Shown one piece after another: positions 26,511-35,431 of a stretch of 64,000 nt of DNA. The DNA is from Parasponia andersonii (lineage: Eukaryota; Streptophyta; Magnoliopsida; Rosales; Cannabaceae). The notes under the pieces were generated by a model. It saw only the letters and a program-made list of their open reading frames with translations. It was not told the origin of the DNA and did not search any database. Each line of letters starts with the position of its first letter. Position 1 is the first letter of the stretch. Both the position numbers and the translations under genes were made by a program. Location of the stretch: assembly GCA_002914805.1 (NCBI GenBank), contig JXTB01000006.1, forward strand, positions 854,267 through 918,266, given 5' to 3'.

Positions 26511-26521
26511 CTCTGATACCA
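26511..26521 (-). other. Primer-binding site of the copia element
   Basis: TGGTATCAGAG on the minus strand is the standard plant copia site complementary to initiator methionine tRNA. It lies four bases inside the 5' LTR. Confidence 0.9.
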
Positions 26522-26525
26522 TATT

Positions 26526-26755
26526 TGTGAAATAAATATAAGTTTAGAATTATATTTTTACAATGAAGCGTACAACCTATATATACATGACAGAAACAAA
26601 TCTAGGAATTAAATGACCAATTATACAAGGTCAATGACAGCAATCCAAATCAGAAATTAACTCTAAGAAATCTTACTTACCACACATAAAAAAGGAAATT
26701 AATCAACAACGGTTATTATCTCCATAAATGAGAATAATTAGCCAATATTCTAACA
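26526..26755 (-). repeat. 5' LTR of the copia element
   Basis: This 230-bp LTR begins TGTTAGAATATTGG at 26755 on the minus strand and ends TTCACA at 26526. It is followed by the PBS. Confidence 0.93.
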
Positions 26756-26927
26756 CTTATTTGGACCAAAGATAACCTTAGAACTAAGCCAGTCTGATAA
26801 ACTTAATAGTAATGTGCCCAAATGCAACTTAAGCCTTGTTCCTTCGAGTATTCATTTCACTAAACCTAAATAAGCCATGTGATAAATTATATTTTAGCTT
26901 ACAACTTAATGCCTTGTATTCATTAAG

Positions 26928-27271
26928 GTAAAGGAACCGGAAACTGAAAACAATGTCCCAAAGCGTAAAAGAAGGCGGGAACGAGTTCATGAAGCCAAGC
27001 AAATCTCAACACTGCAAGTAAGTTGTTTAGTAATTGGACTTTCATTGGAAGCAGTGAGAATTTTCACTAGCCTATTTACGTGCCTACTAACAATAATTAT
27101 TTTCCTGAACAGAAAGTAGCTACCACAGTAAAGCGGCTTCTTCTATTTGCCGTTCTTGTCTTGGCTGTGATTGCAGTACTGCACTATGGTTACAAGGGTC
27201 TCCTATGGCTCTCTGATTGGATGAATGAAGTTGAGTATCAAAGACATAGAAGGAGGCACCAGAGGATCTAA
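26928..27271 (+). CDS. Last two exons of an unidentified single-pass membrane protein
   Basis: Two exons (26928-27017 and 27113-27271) join in phase across a GT-AG intron and end at TAA. They encode 82 residues: an acidic then strongly basic stretch (PKRKRRRERVHEAKQ), a hydrophobic segment (LLLFAVLVLAVIAVLHYGY), and a short basic tail (QRHRRRHQRI). This suggests a C-terminally anchored membrane protein. The first exon begins in phase 0, whereas the last WD40 exon ends in phase 2, so the two cannot be joined directly. I do not recognise the family. A poly(A) signal AATAAA lies at 27426. Either the rest of the gene is missing upstream, or these exons follow missing WD40 exons; the first seems likelier because a nuclear TFIIIC-like protein should not have a membrane tail. 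Confidence 0.6.
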
Positions 27272-30255
27272 TCTTCATAAACCCCTGTTTCGTATGGACC
27301 TAGCTAGGCCAATCTGCTTGAGGTTTCTGCACTATACTCGTGCAAGTATAAACCATAAAGGAGTTATATATTCTTTTTCCTGGAGAGAAGAAAGTTTTGT
27401 AGGCATTCTTTGGAGAAAGTAGAAAAATAAAGGTGGTCTTTTTTTTTTTTTTTCCGTCCTATTTGATTATTTATTTTGTTTGACCTGTGTAGCTAAACAT
27501 TGGCATGTAGCATGATCTTTTTTTGTTTCAATTTATAATGATAATAAATCCATTAATTATTTTTCTTGGAAACCTTGTATGAAGTGTAAGCAGTTTTGTA
27601 ATCAGGGAATACTGTTTGTCACATTTACTTGAGAAAAATAATAGAATACTCGGGTGAATTAAACTATTATAGAAGCAAACCATTTTGATAACTTTTTTAA
27701 TAGTAGAACTCTTGCTGCTTTTCTTTTCTTTTTCCATTTTTGGGAGCCCATTTTTATCTTTGACTATACTATACATATGTATTAAATATATATACACGAG
27801 GATTGCTACATCAGACGCGACGCCTTAGTGTTCCATTTACAGTTCATAAGTTGTAATTTCTAAGGGAGGTGTTAGTTATATAGCACTTTTTTTTTTCTAT
27901 TTTCTTTTGGCAAAAAAAAAAAAAAGAAAAGAAAGAGTAGCTACCAAAATAGAAAATACAAGCATTAAAACGAGTGACTCACAACACAATCTAATTTTGT
28001 TGTCAGTTTCTGATGTGGACTCTCCTCTTCTCTACAGACCGTCTGATGCATCTGATGCTAGAGGCAGTGCAAAATACTAGAATTTTATCTAAGCAAACTT
28101 TTTTGTTTTTTGTTTTTTTTCTTTTCACTCATAAAATTAGAATGGAAAGAGTTTGTTTGTAGAAACTTTGATTTGGCCAACAAATTTCGATTTTCAAATT
28201 GATATGTTTTGTTTTGTTATAACTCATAACGTGTTGGTTGGTGGTAAAACTGGTTGATAGATTTTGGGTGACGGCGACGCTGCTAAATCTCAATACTTGA
28301 ACTCGACGGCGCCGTCTCGATCTCAAATCTTTCAACATGTGACGGAACCGGGTCTTTAGTTTAAGTCTTGCACGTGTCTTTTGTCAATAGCAAAGATTTG
28401 AATTGATTTTCTGCAATTTTTTTTTTAAATTTTGTTTTTTTTTTTTTTTTGGTAGAATGTAAAATGAGGAGAGTCTCAATATATGAAAGAATTTGTCTAT
28501 TACGCATCGAAAGAATATTTTTTTTTTATTGTTTTGTTTTCCAGGAAAAATAATTGCAATTAATTAATTAGTTTACTTGGCGGTACCAGTTGGCCAATCT
28601 TACTTCATTTGTGTTGTTAAAAGAGGGAAAAAAAAAAAAAAAAGGGCAACTTGTCAAACTTGTCATACACAATCGTCAATCCTTGGTATTTCAACAACTA
28701 CCCCAACTTTCTTTTTTCCATTTTTCGTTTGTTGTATGGTGTTCTTCTTTATTCACTTAATCACTTAGTTTTTGTTCTGTTATGTCTGATTGTCTGTAAT
28801 GCTTAAGACTTCTGAGTCAAGAATGTTCACAATTCCTCTGAAAACCAAAGATTTAGAAAGAATTTTGGTGTAATCCAAAACTTTCCATTGCCCCGGTTTT
28901 CCAAACCAAAAGGATTGATTTAGCTATTTATCACCATAAAACCATAATGTCTCAAATGATGACGATGATAATGAAGCATCATTTTCATTGTTTGTCACAA
29001 ATTTTCAAAAAAAAAAGAAAATAAATGCCTTTCATTATCATAAAAAAAAAAAAAAAAAAAAATTCAGTAAAGCCATTAAATAAATCCGGTCGGATTCGCA
29101 TTTATTATCAACTCGCGATTTTGTGAATTGAAATTCGAATAGTGCACCAAAAGTCACACTTGGAATTGGAACATATGATATAAGTATGAACCAAACATCT
29201 TCAATTAATTATAAAAATTGAAAAATGAAGGTGGTGGTCACCGGCCGCCCTTATTTCATAGAAAACCGCCCGGTCTCCCCCTCTCCCACAAGATTTAATG
29301 GCACTAAATTCATATTGTATTAATTGGTACTACTGTAGATTATTCCATAATAAACGTTTTCACGGTTTTGAAGGACAATTGTGTAATAGAGTATATGAAG
29401 TAGTTTATCAGTAGTGAATAACGTTTTGTATATTTTTGTACCGTTTGGTTATAAATAGGATATCATAGAATTTAGGGTATATTGGTTGGAGGGAGAGGTG
29501 AAAGAACTAAGAGGATCAATGGATGATTGTGCAGTTGTTTTAAGTAACAGATTGGGACTATAGATCTTGTCATGTTTAGTGGAATGAGCTTTGTTGTTGA
29601 ATGCCCATTCATGTGCAATGTTGTCCATTGTTTGTTTGGAATTTTAAACAAGGAATCATAATTCTATCAAGTGATGGAATCACAGTGCCTTCCAAATAGT
29701 TAAGGAATAATAATTTTACTTTTTAATTAAATTTGTTTAAAACTTAATTTTCCTTCTTTGCCCAGCAAGATACTTAAAAAGTAAGAGTATATTTGTAATA
29801 CAATACTCATTCCACTCTATTCGAATACTTTAATCTGAAATATCATTTATATACTAATTCTAATTCTATATTATTCTATTACACTTCTCATTATTGATTT
29901 AATTCTATTCCACCAAATTAAAAAGGCAAAATTTAATAATAGTTTGAGGCTTTGAGCCTTGTCTTAACCCTTTAGAATTGGAAAAATTTTAGGATAAAAC
30001 TGTCCATTTAGTGGATTTTAGTTGGCACTGATACAACTAACCCTAAGCTATTCACTAAAATTTTAACCATATATTATAAATAACAACTAAGAGTAAAATG
30101 ATAATTATGCAAATAAATGAAATTATTCTCATAATTTCCCTTAAATCTCCGCACCTAACGACGGAAAAGGAGGAGATTTTTTTGTCTCCTCATTCCTATT
30201 CTACCGAATACAATAAAAGTTCCTCTCTTGTTTTCTTCCCTACTTGTGTACCATG
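27272..30255. other. Intergenic DNA between the membrane-protein tail and the kinase cluster
   Basis: Several homopolymer tracts are present (27439, 28430-28450, 29041-29061). 28270-28330 is a small GC-richer patch (gacggcgacgctgc) with no supported frame. 29640-29900 has MITE-like aatcataattcta and aattctaattcta tracts without clear TIRs. No gene is supported. Confidence 0.5.
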
Positions 30256-31114
30256 CGTTTCTTTCTATTCTTATATTCTCCTAAGCTTACCAAACACATG
30301 TACTCCTCACTTGAAAAAGCCCGTTAACCTGAAAGAAAGACCGAAGAACTTATTCTGAAAACAATGAAGATCTTGTACCTACACGTGGCAAAAACTCTAG
30401 AAACCAGTGGGGCTTATCCCTGTTGACTACTTCTATTGAAAATTAAGCGTCAAACACAGCTAACTTGTAAAACCAATATTGAAAACTCAATTGTCTAAAG
30501 TTTGGACCACCTTTTAGCAACAACGCCCTTTCCCACGGTGGACCATACTTGGAAAAAGCCTCATAAGTCACGACTTCATCAAAGTATTTTAGATCTTTTG
30601 GCACGCTTGCCTTTGACATAGAACAATGCACATGCATAGACTAAAAGCCCAACCCGAACCGAACCGCGTTCACTTGTGCTTTGTCTAAAATTCTAATTGG
30701 CTCAAAAACAAGAAAGTTGCCCCATTGTTTTAGTGGTGCTCATTCCATGGATCGTCACAACTCCGAAGTTATGGAATAATGTTTGGATCTTTAATATGAT
30801 ATGGAATCAAACAATATACGACACAATTTAGCGGTATTAGAAGTTAGGAGTGTTACCAACGATGGAAATATTGGTTGAATAATAAACCAGATAGCAAATA
30901 TGTATACACATTCGAGTCCCAACTTCCCGGTGAACAATCTAAGGGGGTTTGTAAGAGCAATGTATTATGTATACATATATGTGACATACGTAAAAACAGA
31001 TTGAAGTACCAAATGAAATATAAAGAAAGAAGACTGTTTTGTCAAATCATGATGGCTTCACAATCATGTAGTAGAAACTAGAAAAGAGAAACAATATAGC
31101 CCCAAACTTGAAAA
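30255..31114. repeat. Duplicated spacer unit A, remnant of the kinase tandem array
   Basis: The segment is a diverged copy of 32170-32840. Matching landmarks in the same order are the tattctc..gcttacca leader, aaaattaag.gtcaaa, ttgtctaaagtttggaccacc, cccacggtgga.catactcgg-like, caagtcccaacttcc.ggtga, and tagccccaaactt.aaaatcaatcatgtaat. Its left edge aligns with the start-codon side of the truncated kinase, but no kinase body remains. Confidence 0.75.
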
Positions 31115-32185
31115 TCAATCATGTAATAATTCTTGGTTTAAAAGAGTCAACGCTTGCTCCAAATTAGCTACAACGTCAGTCATGGTTGGCCTCGCTTTCC
31201 CTTCCAAATTCACACAATGCATTGCCGTATAAGCCACCAACTCAACGGCCTCTCCCTCATTTAGCTCCGGCAGACCAACCCTTTGGTCCAAAATCGTCGC
31301 CAATTCTCCGGCCACAATCGCTGGTACCGCGAAGTCCACCACGTGAATTGGCGTCCCTCCATCTTGGCCATTCTTGAATATGGCTCTCTTCCCTGTCAAA
31401 ATCTCCAAAAGAACCACCCCAAGCCCATAAACATCGCTCTTCGCCGTCAGTACGTTTAGACCATAGTACTCTGGATCAATGTAGCCAACTGTTCCAGCCA
31501 TCCTCATGGGCTGGAAATCCGAATCTGACTCTGACTCCAATAACGAAAATCCGAAATCGGTAACCTTCGCCGTCCAATTCGAATCGAGCAGGATGTTTGA
31601 AGACTTGATGTCTCTGTGAATTATCGGCTGGACTGCGTAGTTGTGGAGATGTTCAATGCCACGAGCCGCGTCAAGTGCGATTTTGATTCTAATGTTCCAT
31701 GAATTCAAGAAACTGCTGCGCTTTTCGACATTGTTCTTATCGTGTAAATGGTCGTAGAGAGCTCCATTTTTCATGTACTCGTAAACCAAAAGCCTCTCTT
31801 CTTCTTCTTCTTCGCAGTACCCGACAAGCCTAACTAGGTGCTTATGGTGAAGCCGAGACGAGAAGGATTTCAATGCGCTCTCTGTATATTGGTACCTCGC
31901 CATCTGCTGACCCATTTTGCCTCTTTTGATGGCGACCTCTCGGCCATCTAAGAGTTTGCCTCTGTAAACACCGCCGAAGCTCCCCGCACCAATCTTGTTA
32001 GAAAATCCATTGGTGGCAGCGAGGAGCTCCGCGAGAGTGAACTCCGTTAACTCCTCAGCACTGTCGGCATGTTTCGACCAATTCTGGCTCCTCCTGGGCC
32101 GCCTAATGGTGGAACTTCCCCTGGACGGCGATCTTTCGCGCCTAGAATTAAATTTATGTTCCATCCGTTGGTTTCTAGTTCCCAT
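31115..32185 (-). CDS. Truncated tandem copy of the CRINKLY4-related kinase (kinase domain only)
   Basis: This uninterrupted 356-codon frame is a diverged duplicate of the C-terminal half of the kinase at 33011-35431. It lacks the signal peptide, crinkly repeats and transmembrane helix. The remaining domain keeps GAGSFG (residues 67-72, followed by G), the ATP lysine K87, HRD (190-192) and DFG (210-212). Relative to its neighbour, three codons covering the SEL of the alpha-C helix are deleted and the adjacent Glu is Lys, so the conserved Lys-Glu salt bridge cannot form normally. An extra run of glutamates expands YCEE. It may be a soluble pseudokinase or weak kinase, or a young pseudogene whose frame survives by chance. 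No promoter of its own is evident beyond the duplicated spacer. Expression data would decide. Confidence 0.7.
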   Translation of the reverse strand: MGTRNQRMEHKFNSRRERSPSRGSSTIRRPRRSQNWSKHADSAEELTEFTLAELLAATNGFSNKIGAGSFGGVYRGKLLDGREVAIKRGKMGQQMARYQYTESALKSFSSRLHHKHLVRLVGYCEEEEEERLLVYEYMKNGALYDHLHDKNNVEKRSSFLNSWNIRIKIALDAARGIEHLHNYAVQPIIHRDIKSSNILLDSNWTAKVTDFGFSLLESESDSDFQPMRMAGTVGYIDPEYYGLNVLTAKSDVYGLGVVLLEILTGKRAIFKNGQDGGTPIHVVDFAVPAIVAGELATILDQRVGLPELNEGEAVELVAYTAMHCVNLEGKARPTMTDVVANLEQALTLLNQELLHD

Positions 32186-32189
32186 ATTC

Positions 32190-32845
32190 TCTCGCTCTTA
32201 CCAAGCACAAGTACTCACCGAATAATTTGTTCAGAAACAATGGGCCTTAATCCTGTTATTGACCGTCTTTATTGAAAATTAAGAGTCAAAAAAGCCGACT
32301 TGTAAACAAAATTGTCTAAAGTTTTAAGTTTGGACCACCTTTTAGCACTCCCCCTTCCCCACGGTGGAACATACTCGGAAACAAGCACAATGCCATGCAT
32401 CAACTAGAAGCCAAACCCGATCCGTGTTCATACACAAGCTCGACCTTTCCCTCACTCGTTTGCTTTGTCTAATTGGCTCAAAAACAAGATTTTTAGTGGT
32501 GCTCGCTCCACGGATAGTTACAAGTTATGGAATAATGTTTGGAATCTCATTATTTGGGTTATAGAAGTTAGTAGTTTTACCAAGAGGGATAGAGAGCCAT
32601 ATTCTATTGGTTGAGTAATCCAACCAGCAATGGTACACATATTCAAGTCCCAACTTCCAGGTGACCTATTTAAGGGGGACTTAAAAGTGATGTATGTATA
32701 CATGTGACATAAGTAAAAGCAGATTAAATAAAGAAACAAGAGAACTGTCTATCAAATTTATGATGGCTTCACAATAATGAGGGGAGAAAAGAGAAAAAGA
32801 TAGCCCCAAACTTAAAAATCAATCATGTAATCATTCTTCTCTGTT
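32190..32845. repeat. Duplicated spacer unit B
   Basis: This is the counterpart of 30255-31114, lying upstream of the truncated kinase copy and downstream of the intact gene. It is shorter than unit A, having several small deletions. The pair shows that spacer and kinase were duplicated together. Confidence 0.75.
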
Positions 32846-33010
32846 AGCTTTTCATGAAATTCTACACTACAGCTCTCAAAGTTAGACGAAAGTCCTAAAC
32901 TTTACACCGGGTGAAAAAACAAGGTATACTCACAAGAATTATCTTCAAAAGAAAAAAACTAAAAAAATCAAGGTTTTTTTTTTCTTTTTTTTTTTTTTAA
33001 ATGTTTTTTC

Positions 33011-35431
33011 CTACTCTGAAACAATGGAGAGTATACCACTAGAGATGCTGCCATGGCTGTCATCACAGAGAGTCAACGCTCGGTCCAAATTAGCTACAAT
33101 GTCGGTCATGGTTGGCCTCTCTTTCCCTTCCAAATTCACACAATGCATTGCCGTATAAGCCACCAACTCAACCGCCTCTGCCTCATTTAGCTCCGGTGGT
33201 CCAACCCTTTGGTCCAGAACCTTCACCAATTCTCCGACCATAATCGCCGGCACCGCGAAGTCCACCACGCTAATTGGCGTCCCTCCATCTTCGCCATTCT
33301 TGAAAATTGCTCTCTTCCCTGTCAAAAGCTCCAAAAGAACCACCCCGAGCCCGTAAACGTCGCTCTTCGCCGTCAATACGTTTAGACCATAGTACTCTGG
33401 ATCAATGTAGCCAACTGTCCCGGCCGCCTTCGTGGGCCGGAAATCCCGACCTGACTCCGGTCCCAATAATGATAGCCCGAAATCGGAAACCTTTGCCGTC
33501 CAATTCGCGTCGATCAGTATGTTTGAAGACTTAATGTCCCTGTGAATTATAGGCGGGACTGCGTAATTGTGGAGATATTCAATGCCCCGAGCTGCGTCAA
33601 GGGCGATTTTGATCCTAACTTTCCATGAATTCAAGAAACTGCTGCTCTTTTCGACGTTGTTCTTATCGTGTAAATGGTCGTAGAGAGCCCCATTTTTCAT
33701 GTACTCGTAAACCAAAAGCCTCTCTTCTTTCTCTTCGCAATACCCAACAAGCCTAACCAGATGCTTATGGTGAAGCCGAGACAGGAAGGCCAATTCCGAT
33801 TCGAATGCGGTCTCTTTCTCTTGATACTTCTTCTTCTGGCCAGTTTCGCCTCTTTTGATGGCAACCTCTCGGCCATCGGAGAGTTTGCCTCTGTAAACAA
33901 CACCGAAGCTTCCAGCGCCAAGCTTGTTCTCCAAAGAGAAGTCATTGGTGGCGGCGGCGAGCTCCGCTAGAGTGAACTCCTCAGCCCGATCAGCGTGCTT
34001 CGATGACGTCCCGCTCCTCTGGCGCCTCATAATCCTCGACCCCTGGCGCCTAATGGTGGAAGATCTCGACGGCGGGCTAGTGTTCGATGTGGCGCCGCCT
34101 CCGTTCGAGCTGGCGGCTCTGGTGATCGTGGGCTGGACCGAGTTGTGAATTTTCTTCTTCCCGAAACAGACTCCAGTCCACAAGCAGTAAATCACCGTGC
34201 AAATCCCAGCAAATGCTCCTACCGATCCCACAATGGCGAACGCCAATAACCCCTTCCTCAAAGCCCTGGACGGAGACGGTGGCGGCGGCGAAACAGGCGG
34301 CGAAGCAGGTAATGGCAGCGGCGGAGGAGCCGGTATTGGTGTTGTTAAGATTGGAGTCACGCAAGGCTGGCAGATACTCCCGGTACCGAAACAGAGCTCT
34401 TGAGATAAAGGATATATGGAACAGTTTCCACAGGGGGATTGAACACAAGGACCCGGAAGAATTTTCGGTAAGGGAAGCTCCAAATTCGGAGCAGAGAGAG
34501 AGACGTTAGACCACCCTGGTCCCCAACATAAGATCGAAAAGTTTCTCGTTGTTAATCCACAAGTGAAATCCAGGCCTGAAACAATCAATTCGAACGGGAC
34601 CCCTTTCGTGTCATCGACGGAGAATAGTCCTCCGCCTCCCCAACAATCCACCGAACCATTTCCCCTGATTCCACAGCTGTGAGTAGCTCCGAGGGATAAT
34701 CTCGAGAACTCGAATGGCGAGACGAGAGGAGGAGCATTCAGCTGACCCGAATTGTTTTTCCCATTACAGACCAGAAACCCAGTAGTATTCAAACCACACA
34801 CGTGTGAACCACCTGCGGCGATACTCGCCATGGACATGTTCCCAAACCCATCCTCAATCTCAGTCGCGATTGTACCAGATCCCCAACACCGAACCCGGAA
34901 GCTCTCTCTCAAAATACCGCAAGAAAAACCCGACCCAGATGAGATTGAGACGAATAGATCCAACTCAGATGGCAATTTGAAGGTACTGTCGTCCCTCCAG
35001 CATTTCACGGCGCCTTTACCAAACAACGTCGCGCAAATATGGCTGTCGCCGACGGCCAGGTTATCCAATCGAACAGTGTTGTTGAAGTAAACCCTCTGCG
35101 TCGTGACGGAGCTGGAGTTCTCCGACGAGAGATTGTCCCAGCAGAGCATGCTGTACCCGCCGGATCTTACGCCGCAAATGGAGCTCCGGCCGCCGGAGAT
35201 GGAGGAGAAGGACACGTTGGGAAACACGTCGATTGTTTGGCCTCCGCCTCGTCTGTAGCAGATGACTCTCTGCCACGGCTCGCTCGCGACGACGCCGCAG
35301 ACGATGCCGGAGTCGGTAACGGCGAGGGTGGCGCCGGAGCCGAGGGCATCGCTATAGGGGACGACGAAGGAGACGACGACAACGGCGGCGAGAGTAACGG
35401 TGACGGCGAAGGAGGAGGATAGTTTCGTCAT
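33011..35431 (-). CDS. CCR3: CRINKLY4-related receptor-like kinase (CCR3/CCR4 type)
   Basis: This single-exon gene encodes 806 residues. A signal peptide (about 1-29) precedes an ectodomain of crinkly (RCC1-like) repeats, seen as recurring CG.., HxCG and CW units to about residue 305. A cysteine cluster at 329-357 (PCVQSPCGNC to CQPC) is TNFR-like, followed by a proline-rich linker and a membrane helix (about 394-418). The cytoplasmic kinase has GAGSFG 505-510, K526, alpha-C E546, HRD 630-632, DFG 650-652 and the GTVGYIDPEYY activation segment, so it looks active. The family comprises ACR4-related plasma-membrane kinases; ligands of CCR3/4 are not established. I prefer CCR3 over CCR4 because an At3g55960-like phosphatase is the next gene, as in Arabidopsis. 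Length is close to the family norm. Confidence 0.9.
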   Translation of the reverse strand: MTKLSSSFAVTVTLAAVVVVSFVVPYSDALGSGATLAVTDSGIVCGVVASEPWQRVICYRRGGGQTIDVFPNVSFSSISGGRSSICGVRSGGYSMLCWDNLSSENSSSVTTQRVYFNNTVRLDNLAVGDSHICATLFGKGAVKCWRDDSTFKLPSELDLFVSISSGSGFSCGILRESFRVRCWGSGTIATEIEDGFGNMSMASIAAGGSHVCGLNTTGFLVCNGKNNSGQLNAPPLVSPFEFSRLSLGATHSCGIRGNGSVDCWGGGGLFSVDDTKGVPFELIVSGLDFTCGLTTRNFSILCWGPGWSNVSLSAPNLELPLPKILPGPCVQSPCGNCSIYPLSQELCFGTGSICQPCVTPILTTPIPAPPPLPLPASPPVSPPPPSPSRALRKGLLAFAIVGSVGAFAGICTVIYCLWTGVCFGKKKIHNSVQPTITRAASSNGGGATSNTSPPSRSSTIRRQGSRIMRRQRSGTSSKHADRAEEFTLAELAAATNDFSLENKLGAGSFGVVYRGKLSDGREVAIKRGETGQKKKYQEKETAFESELAFLSRLHHKHLVRLVGYCEEKEERLLVYEYMKNGALYDHLHDKNNVEKSSSFLNSWKVRIKIALDAARGIEYLHNYAVPPIIHRDIKSSNILIDANWTAKVSDFGLSLLGPESGRDFRPTKAAGTVGYIDPEYYGLNVLTAKSDVYGLGVVLLELLTGKRAIFKNGEDGGTPISVVDFAVPAIMVGELVKVLDQRVGPPELNEAEAVELVAYTAMHCVNLEGKERPTMTDIVANLDRALTLCDDSHGSISSGILSIVSE

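Larger units (their letters stand above)
22039..26755 (-). mobile_element. Ty1/copia LTR retrotransposon, antisense to the WD40 gene, degenerate
   Basis: The element is bounded by LTRs at 22039-22278 and 26526-26755, which begin TGTTAGAATATTGG and end TTCACA on the minus strand. A PBS (TGGTATCAGAG, 26511-26521) and a PPT (CTTGAGGGGGAG, 22279-22290) lie in the right places. The internal order gag-PR-IN-RT-RH is that of Ty1/copia. By my count the LTRs differ at about ten substitutions plus three small indels, so insertion is not recent. Frameshifts and a shortened gag make it non-autonomous. The 5-bp flanks (atatt and cttat) do not form a target-site duplication. Part of pol is hidden by 683 N. 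Confidence 0.95.

Noticed and set aside
30443..30637. 64-codon minus-strand frame in spacer unit A
   Set aside because: The matching stretch of spacer unit B does not keep the frame open, and no motif is present.
34077..35422. Frames opposite or out of frame with the receptor-kinase ectodomain
   Set aside because: They are antisense or frame-shifted shadows of the GC-rich coding region; the kinase frame has clear domains.
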